From positions 109,356,350-109,420,349 of the forward strand of contig CM060979.1 of assembly GCA_030765065.1 (NCBI GenBank): 64,000 nt of DNA, written 5' to 3'. The translations under genes and the position numbers were made by a program. Below, one piece after another: positions 56,590-64,000 of this stretch (its first letter is position 1; each line of letters opens with the position of its first letter). Below the pieces are notes generated by a model, which saw only the letters and a list, made by a program, of their open reading frames with translations, was not told the DNA's origin and did not search any database. This stretch comes from Deroplatys truncata (lineage: Eukaryota; Arthropoda; Insecta; Mantodea; Mantidae).

Positions 56590-57183
56590 TTTATTTTTAT
56601 ATTAGCTTCCATGTATACGTAACAAAATGTCCAGAGCTTCACCGGTTGTCATTTTCCTGTGAAGGAGGAAGATTCCCTTAATGTACTGCACTTGCTTCTC
56701 CTTTGGTGCTTAAGATAACATTCCGTTTAAACGCTGAACTTAGAGACTCAGAAACTTGACTCATGTTTTTGTAACCAGGGAACAAGGACCCTGTTATCTT
56801 GTAGTTAGCAATGAAACAGTTTAAGTTCAGAGCAATGTCTTGCAAGAGAACCAAGAGCAAAAGTGATGGTTAAGTTTCCCACGCGTTATACATGCGCATT
56901 ACACAAATTAAGTACTGAAGCATCTGATTTCATGGTTTGAAAATTAATTATCTCTCTCTTTTGCTTATGGAGGAGAAAATTATATAATTAGGCTACTCAA
57001 GAGAACATGAGAAATAATTGGTACATAATCCCTCGAAGAGTACTACTTAATATCTGCAAAAAGTGGAAACATACGGCGTTAAGTATAACGAAACTAAGAC
57101 CTAGTTGTTATAATTAATAGTTTCAAGAGTTCGATATCATTTCCGAGTAACCTTTGTTGTCTTTTGCGATCCTACATGTATCA
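56590..57183. other. no feature seen
   Basis: Unassigned AT-rich DNA. Confidence 0.5.
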
Positions 57184-57184
57184 A

Positions 57185-57345
57185 ATCACATAAGAATGAG
57201 CAAAATTTACTAGCAATTTTACAGAAAATTCCGGATATGCATTTTATGCGTCATGTTGTCATCTCAAACTTATCGCATGATCATGAAAATCGTTAGAATC
57301 GTTTTTTATGAAATACAAAAAAATATTGAAAGTGTTTACAAGTAA
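57185..57345 (+). mobile_element. family F fragment, old
   Basis: Matches the middle of F: CAGAAAATTCCGGATATGCA, TTTTATGCGTCATG, ATCGTTAGAATCGTTTTTTA. Confidence 0.5.
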
Positions 57346-59028
57346 GCAGTCTAGTTACGGAAACTGCCCCGTAATTCCTCTCTGCAGCCGCAGAAAGTGC
57401 ATAAAGTAAACAACGCCTACCCAGGTTTTTAATGGCACCAAGAGCCCTTATTATAATCAAAGTCGACAACATGTTGTATGTTGTGCCTAGTACTTTAAAA
57501 TGCAAAACAATAGATGCAGGTATAACATGCAATTTCCTAATGGTGAATCTTTTAGACCTTATTTTAAGTTAAACCTAATCTATATTTTTAAAGAGCGTTT
57601 TTAGTTTCTGCAAAGCATATTTTTCAGAATTCTAAATTTCCAGTGCAAGATAAATTGCTGTGTATTAATGAGAATGCTGGTGCAGGTATTCAACACATTA
57701 GTAAAAATGGTTTGTAAACTTCATAATTTTGTTTCTGCGAAAAGCATGGGCACAGTAGATTAGTTGAACATAACATGTGTAATTCTAACGAATTACCAAA
57801 GACAGTGGTGACTAATATCATTTGTTTCAAAAAATAACTTAAAAAAACATTCTCAATTTCTCATGCCAGCTGCAAAAATCAAGTGAAGCTATTACTATTT
57901 TGGAAAATACTAAAGAATTCCACAGGAAATATTGTCACGAATTTGTTGTGAATATAGTGTGAAGCTTAGCTCGGATGATAGCAATTACCAAATTCATTCA
58001 TGTTCCTTTGGAATCCTGCATTTATCGCTACATCCTAAATCCTATCATAGAGGCTGCTTTACCATTAAGGCAAAAATATCTTATATTCAGCTATTTTTAT
58101 GAAATAAAAGTATTTTTATAGAGATGAAAAGTATACTTCAGGCTGTTCTTCTGTCCCTGGATGGTCAGTCAACGAAGACAACCTGCTCGCTTCATGTTCA
58201 GACAAAACTTGGAGTTTCTATCCTGGCTAAAAGCTGAGTCAAACTGTTTCTAGGCAGATAGATACATCCATGTGGTTAAAAATGCAGTGCACTATGTGAA
58301 CATTATTGGAATATCCGCGAGCTTTGAACTTTAGCCTGGTTTCCTAATTTAAAATATTGTAATTTTTAGCATCAATTGTGCTGTTTTCTTTAGGGTTATT
58401 TAAACTTCACAACATTTCAGAAATTAAATATAACTGTCTATAAATCATAAATGTTTCAAATATTTTAATCCACTCTATTAGTTTCAACTAAAACTATATG
58501 TAATGGCATCATTGATCAATATACAGCATTTAAAAAAATGTACTATAATTTTAAGAGAACTGTCCATTTCTCGTACTTAATAAGGATGTGCTTCAACGCA
58601 GGTAAATCTGAGAAATTTTGAAATAATTTTATTATTTTTATATTTTTAAAGACGAAATGTGAAAAGGGTCATGATAGGTTAATAAAATCACCTTATTTAA
58701 TCACAAGAATTAATTTAAACTCCCTTCATTGTAATAACTCCCTATAGGACGTCACAGGCTGAACATCTAGTACAAGGAATGTAACACGAACCGTGTAACA
58801 GATTTTTAGCAAATATGAATCCCATGATGTAAGGTTTTTAAAGAATCACTTTCTAATTAGGAAAAATAGGGATATTCTACCTCTTCTACTTAAAAGTTTA
58901 AGCTTTGGTGTTTCAATTCAGATAACTTCATTCCTGCTTGCATATACATATCTGGTACATTTTGGGCTGCTTCTTCAATTATGTTGCCCTCATTAAGTAT
59001 TCTCTGGTCCACTTTTACCCCTCTTTAA
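57346..59028. other. no feature seen
   Basis: Unassigned AT-rich DNA. A GTGAAAAGGGTCATGA at 58660-58675 resembles the pogo/Tigger end motif at 46.3 kb but stands alone. Confidence 0.5.
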
Positions 59029-59030
59029 CT

Positions 59031-59758
59031 TATAAAGCCCCTTGTACACTATCAAATTTTTTTACAATTCAAGAGCTTACAAGAAAAATTGTGAAATGTT
59101 TTTCAATATGTGGCAAGATTGGAAAAGGCTTGTCAAGACTTGACAAAACTTGGCAACGTCAAAAATGTGTATTTACAAGTTGTCTCTTCGTTAAACTGAA
59201 ACCCTTAAGAACAGAGTGATAATTTATCGCGCGCAAAGTAATTTAATATTTGCGTCACAATATAACAATTCGCAATGACATATTGTTCTTTACTAATATC
59301 ATGTAGGACTTTCACGTATTGTATCCAATGAAATCACATTACGAGTGTGGAATACAATGAAAATAACACCAACCGATAGGTTAATCACACTGTATAACAC
59401 TGCATTAATGTATACTTAGTTGGGAAAACTGCCTGGCAATTATTTCCTCATTATCGCCTTCATCTGCTCCATCTTGTGATAATCCACGGAGCTCTCGATG
59501 TACAGACATGCCCAACTTAGTGTAACCTAATCAGTTTGCGTACGACATACCTTGGCCATTTTTGTTTACTTTTCGCTTTCAGCCATGTTGCAGATTTCGT
59601 GTCGCACTGTGAATTCTCGCATTTCATTGGGAAAAGCCATCAAATCATTGTGAAATCTTTGACCGTTTAAAGCATATCCTTATTTGCTTTCGAGCTCTTG
59701 AAAAGTCTTGTAAAGTATTGAATTTGACAAAAATTTGATCGTGTACAAGCGGCTTTAA
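59031..59758. mobile_element. non-autonomous DNA transposon, Harbinger-like
   Basis: Inverted ends. The left is AAAGCCCCTTGTACACTATC then AAATTTTTTTACAATTCAA; the right, reversed, is AAAGCCGCTTGTACACGATC then AAATTTTTGTCAAATTCAA. About 35 of 39 positions agree. The right end is flanked by TAA and the left by TAT, compatible with a 3-bp TWA-type target. The interior (~0.65 kb) has no open transposase. Harbinger type is inferred from the TIR style and target length. Confidence 0.65.
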
Positions 59759-59759
59759 G

Positions 59760-60320
59760 CATGGAAACACAGGCGATAGGAGACTACAACACTATGCTAC
59801 AGAAATATGGTCGTACAAGTTTATTTCGCACAGATGAAACGTCGGTTATATGCGAGACTTATCGATAGCTGAGAGTTAATATATAAATTCATTAAGCTTG
59901 AAGCAAAGCCGTGCTGAAAGTTTCAAAAACTACAGCACCTTTGTAAGCTGCGCAGAGAATAAAGAGTTCCTTTCCGATCTGATTTTTAGTAGCGCTACTG
60001 TGAAAGAACAAAGCAATTTCTCTCAGGGGAATCTTAATGGTATCGACCTAGAATCATCGCATGCCCTTCGAGAACTACAGAAAAAACCTAACCCATGGAG
60101 TGTAACAAAAGCTGAGAATCAACATGCTGACCAACTTAATCCGTCCGGGCTTTGCAGAGCAGTTCAAATAGAAGCTCTCTCAATAAATGAACTATAACCC
60201 TTACTGCATATTAATTCTTGTCGACAATTACCTTTGTTTCGTATTCCCTTAAGGGCTAAACGGATATTCTCTCTCATCAAAAGTAAACTGTCGAAATAAC
60301 TATTTGCTAATGTCAAAAAG
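59760..60320. other. no feature seen
   Basis: A 99-codon frame at 59898-60197 (ESFKNYSTFVSCAENKEF) has no ATG and no recognised family, and I do not call it a gene. Confidence 0.5.
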
Positions 60321-60325
60321 TATCT

Positions 60326-60359
60326 TCAGATATATATGTATACATACATATATATCTGA
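60326..60359. other. 14-bp AT-rich hairpin
   Basis: TCAGATATATATGT, loop ATACAT, ACATATATATCTGA. Confidence 0.9.
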
Positions 60360-60536
60360 GTAGAAACACTCTTATTTCTAGAGAAAATAACATTACATAT
60401 GGCTTTTGTTGCATTGTTGAAGAGCGTGAATGTGTGTGTAATTGATCTATTGAGATAAAGCAAAGACTATTCTTAATGTTGTTTTCCACATTATCAATTG
60501 TCTCAAAAACACATAAGTATGTTAAAAATACATAAA

Positions 60537-61087
60537 GTTGCGGATGAACGGAGGACCTCCCGTAACCGAGGCAAAGCACCGTAAGAAAGCCGCAACGGCT
60601 CTTCACGGTGAAGACTCAAGTCAGGTAGAGAGTGAGGGGAGACACGCGAAGGGCAAGCAGATCCGGATGATGATAGGCACAAGCATGGACGGGGTCACTA
60701 ACGCTTCCAGATTGAATCTTCCGCCCAGGCCCATCCATAAGCCCCCGAAACTCCGGCGGTCCCTCTCACAGGGCCGACTCGGAGGAGCGACCTAGCTGAG
60801 CAGTCCCCGCAGCGACGCCAGGGAAGAAACCTCTACACACCGCACAGACACCACACAGTGCAACCAGCCTGGTACTACAACCTTGACACAAATGACAAGG
60901 AAGATGACGGGTACAGGGAATGAGAAGCAGGAAGGCCATGGTAGAATGAACCACCCAGCATTTGCCAACTGACCCGGGGAAACCACGAAAAACCCAGGGG
61001 ACAGAGTGGGTGATCGCTGGGGATCGAACCCAGGACCTTCCGAATGCGATTCGCATACGTTACCCCGACGCGAAGTCACCCGTTTAA
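60537..61087 (-). mobile_element. 551-bp tRNA-headed SINE, family S1, copy 2
   Basis: Minus-strand. The head has GGGTGACTTCGCGTCGGGGT and the B box GGGTTCGATCCCC (about 61015-61030). Body blocks are shared with 1500-1966. The GC-rich tail runs to 60537. It is flanked by the 13-bp direct repeat AAAAATACATAAA at 60524-60536 and 61088-61100, so the whole GC-rich block moved as one unit. No poly-A tail is visible. Confidence 0.85.
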
Positions 61088-61104
61088 AAAAATACATAAA
61101 TTTC

Positions 61105-61575
61105 TAAGTAAAGAAATATCATGATATATAATTTATAAATAAAGAAATCTAATTTTCTTACTTTTTTTAAAAGCCAATTTCATCCAATTTAATGATCCGC
61201 TTCCTTATCTTCATGCCTTTGAAAATCGTTATCAAATTCCTATTTTTGTTTGAAAGATATTTGGGGTGTAAGTTCTATGTGAGTCTCACTGTATGAATAC
61301 CTGGCCTGTAATACACTGAAAAACCACGTGATTCTTACTTATCAAGTTATTATTTATTTCCTTTGTTTTGTTTTAAGTATAATGCCTTTAATACCAGAAA
61401 GTAATATTAGTAATGAATGCATCCCCAAGTGAGTTCATGATCTACAATTTTAAGTTACGTGGCGTTCATCCTAGGGTTTAAATGAAAATAAACACCTCAA
61501 ACCCAAGCTGAACTTAACCCACATCATTATCACAATCAGCGTCACTGACTATAGCAATAAGAAAAAATGAAGGCT
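61105..61575. other. no feature seen
   Basis: Unassigned AT-rich DNA next to the LINE tail. Confidence 0.5.
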
Positions 61576-61579
61576 GTGC

Positions 61580-64000
61580 CCAAATTAATTCATGATTTTT
61601 GTTTTGTTTTTTATATGTTTTTTTATTGTTAATTTTTTTTATTAGAGGGAATACGCCCAGAACTGTACATTAATATCATTTTAGTTTTTTTTTAAATTTT
61701 TTAATTTTTTTTCTTTTTTTCTTTTTTTTTTATTTATTTATTTTATGTTTTTTATTATTTTATTTAATGTTGTTTTTTGTTAATTTTTGTGCAATGTATT
61801 TATTTATTTACTTTATTTTGGGATAGGTTTATAGGAGAATATGGAAACTACTACACAAGGATAGATCACTTTTGTTTCTTCTTCTTATCCCTATTCTTAG
61901 CATATGCCCTCCTGCAGTGGACACTTAGAGCTTCCTTAAATGCGGAGATCCAAGGCCAAAGTGGTCCTTTTGTCCAACTCCCAGCGTTCCTTCCGGATAA
62001 ATCTCTGGAAGGCCTGCAGATTCACTGCGTCCCCAACTTTTAGTACCCAAAAATAGGTGGCAAAGATGAGCCAAGTAAGAGCATCTGTCAGTTTCTTGTC
62101 ACCGTGTTTGAATTCGAGATTATGATAGACCTCCCGTGGAAACATCTGCACGCCACTACAAATCACTCCTATGCGACCATATATCCAGTCCCATATTGGG
62201 CGTACGACGGCACAATCCACCAACTTGTGACTCAATGCCTCCACCGCAGAACACCTGAGGCAGAGATTTGATGTTGCTCTGCCATGCCGCCACAATTTGT
62301 CAGCTGTCGGAACAACCTCATCGACAGCCGAGTAAACCGCAGTTTTCCAGTCAGTGGGGATCTTCGGATTCTGAATTTTTTCCCAAATTGTACTCCATCG
62401 TCTAAGCGAATAGTTTTGATGTACCCGCGGTAGAACACTGGTGGTAGACATCAGATGTTTGTAAAAGAAGGCTGACCGAGTAAAGGCCAACCTCTGCGTA
62501 GTAATGGTGGGTAGGTCCGCAAATGTCTTCCACCACCGCCGAAATTCGGGTAGCCGCCTATCTGGAAGACGAAGTTGAGCTGCCCAAAGCGATCGCTGTA
62601 GCGGAAGGCCCTCACCGTCCAGAACACGCAGTATAGTTTTCCCAAAAAGTACCAGACATTTCACATCCACTGCAATCAACCCACAACCACCTTTATTAAC
62701 TGGTAGACGTAGTTGTTCCCTGGAAACCCGATAAGCAGCTCCGGACCAGAGAAAATAACCAATCAGGCATTCGATCCTCTGAGAAAATTGCTTGGTAATA
62801 GGCAACACTTGAACAATGTACCAAATCCTACTGAGGGCGTAAGTATGCACATACCACACTCGTTGGAAAAGGTTTAGTGACCGAGTCCGCTGCTCTACTA
62901 AAAGCACCCGTAAATTCGTCAGCTTGTCAGCCCAATTAACTGCCACAGTCTCGCGAAAACACTGCGTAAACACAACGCCCAAGATCTTCGTGCGGCTTAC
63001 TGTCCGCATACCATGAAGGTTCAGGGGTTCTGGCGACCAAACTGTAACACCTCCGACTTGGTAAAATTTAGTCGGGCACCAGAAACAGAACAATAGTCGC
63101 GTAGACACCGATGTAAGGTGACCATGTCTGCGTTGTTTGCCAGGAAGACAGTCACATCATCCGCATAGGCGGTAAGTCGGAATCGCTGACCGTGCAGTTC
63201 TATACCGCCGAGGGATGACTGTAGTTGTCTCAAAAGGGGATCGAGGCTCAACGCAAATAAACCCATAGACAGTGGGCAACCCTGTCTGACTGACCGCTCT
63301 ATGTGGAGAATCGGAGAAAGGTATCCGTTGCAGAGTATCCTGGATGTCGCAGCAGCATAAAGGTTTTATAATAATGAAAGGAACCGCCCTGGGATCCCCA
63401 AGTGCCGCATAAGCGACCATAGGTAAGAATGACTAACGTTATCAAAGGCCTTCTCAAAGTCAAGGTTAACCAATGCCACTGGAAGCTTCTCGGTTTCAAC
63501 ATGACAAATCACATCCCTCAATAAGCCAATATTTTGGATGATGTTCCTGCCACTCGGAGCCACAGTCTGGACGTTGCAGAGAATGGCTCCATAAACCCGA
63601 TTCAGCCTTGAAGAAAGCACTTTCGCCAGTAACTTGTCGCAATTGAGCAAGGTAATCGGCCTAAACTCTGTAACGCTTCGCGCACATCGATGCTTCGGAA
63701 GCAGTAGTATTACACCTTCAACAAACTTCTCGGTAACCTCAGAGGAGCGCTGAATTTCTGCAAAAACTGCTGTGAGTTCGGTAGCAATGACGTCCCAAAA
63801 CATGGAATAGAAGGCATACGGAATACCATCCGGACCAGGAACAGTGTTCTGCTTCACACTCTGCAACCCAGCCGCTAGTTCTGCAGAGGTAATAGGTTGC
63901 AAAAGAGAGGAGCCGCTCTGCGAAGGCAGATGATAATGCAGCGGGAACGAGGCGGCACCAGTATTGGAAACTTTGGAAAACATAGCACTGAAATAGTCAT
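61580..64000 (-). mobile_element. L1/Tx1-like LINE, RT and C-terminal region, near intact
   Basis: A minus-strand LINE running off the right edge; the 5' part with the endonuclease is outside. RT starts before 63983: VKQNTVPGPDGIPYAFYSMF, FRPITLLNCDKLLAKVLSSR, LVNLDFEKAFDNVSHSYLW (motif A), then in the same frame after one in-frame TAA at 63366-63368, ERSVRQGCPLSMGLFALSLD (motif B) and RLTAYADDVTVFLAN (motif C, YADD intact). A one-base slip near 63050 leads into the 390-residue C-terminal frame (61936-63108), with LNLFQRVWYVHTYALSRIWY, YFLWSGAAYRV, NKGGCGLIAVDVK and LRCSAVEALSHKLVDC (a C-x-H-C-like pattern). A second slip near 61950 would give the tail RRAYAKNRDKKKKQK. The A-rich 3' end lies at 61610-61770. 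With so few lesions it is a young copy. The RPITLLNCD and FLWxG motifs point to L1/Tx1; Daphne-like is an alternative. Confidence 0.9.

Noticed and set aside
58655-58680. Second pogo/Tigger element (GTGAAAAGGGTCA motif)
   Set aside because: Single short motif without partner end or coding remnant.
59898-60197. 99-codon plus-strand frame
   Set aside because: No ATG, no recognised family, acceptor-like site upstream is weak. Length is within chance for this window.

Overview
This is a 64-kb piece of AT-rich animal DNA, most likely from an insect or other arthropod with a large, repeat-laden genome. I infer this from the mix of piggyBac, mariner, pogo/Tigger, hAT-like and jockey-like elements, the many tRNA-headed SINEs, and the absence of any bacterial-type gene layout. 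I found no intact host gene. Almost every long reading frame belongs to a decayed mobile element or is a chance frame in AT-rich sequence. Homology calls come from remembered family motifs, not from a search.

Layout. 1-1.2 kb: piggyBac transposase remnant (minus) with a plausible 5'-UTR intron, followed by a long SINE. 5.1-5.7 kb: an unclassified GC-rich repeat. 6.65-7.5 kb: a small pogo/Tigger derivative. 10-13.5 kb: the first copies of an unclassified ~0.9-kb family, called family F here. 13.6-14.1 kb: tandem repeats with trinucleotide microsatellites. 14.6-16 kb: a full-length decayed mariner with both terminal repeats. 16.4-20 kb: a jockey-like LINE ORF2 (minus). 20.1-26.6 kb: a broken LTR retrotransposon with two ~0.8-kb LTRs, holding a LINE ORF1-like segment. 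28-31 kb: SINE and LINE scraps and a tRNA-like foldback.

31.4-42.5 kb is dominated by family F. It includes a true tandem array (33.5-36.5 kb) and a 3-kb nest of Tc1-type transposon, LINE, mariner and SINE that splits one F copy. 42.6-53.5 kb carries a textbook SINE with 13-bp target duplications, an F copy interrupted by another SINE, a pogo/Tigger element encoding a PHD-like finger, a hAT-like remnant, a second tRNA-like foldback and further F copies. 56-61 kb: head-to-head SINE pieces, a Harbinger-like element and a 551-bp SINE with target duplications. The right edge (61.6-64 kb) is the best preserved coding element: the RT and C-terminal parts of an L1/Tx1-like LINE on the minus strand.

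The most unusual biology is family F, which exists both as dispersed single copies and as a tandem satellite-like array, and the palindromic paired-tRNA foldback found at two loci. Neither matches a named family I can recall.
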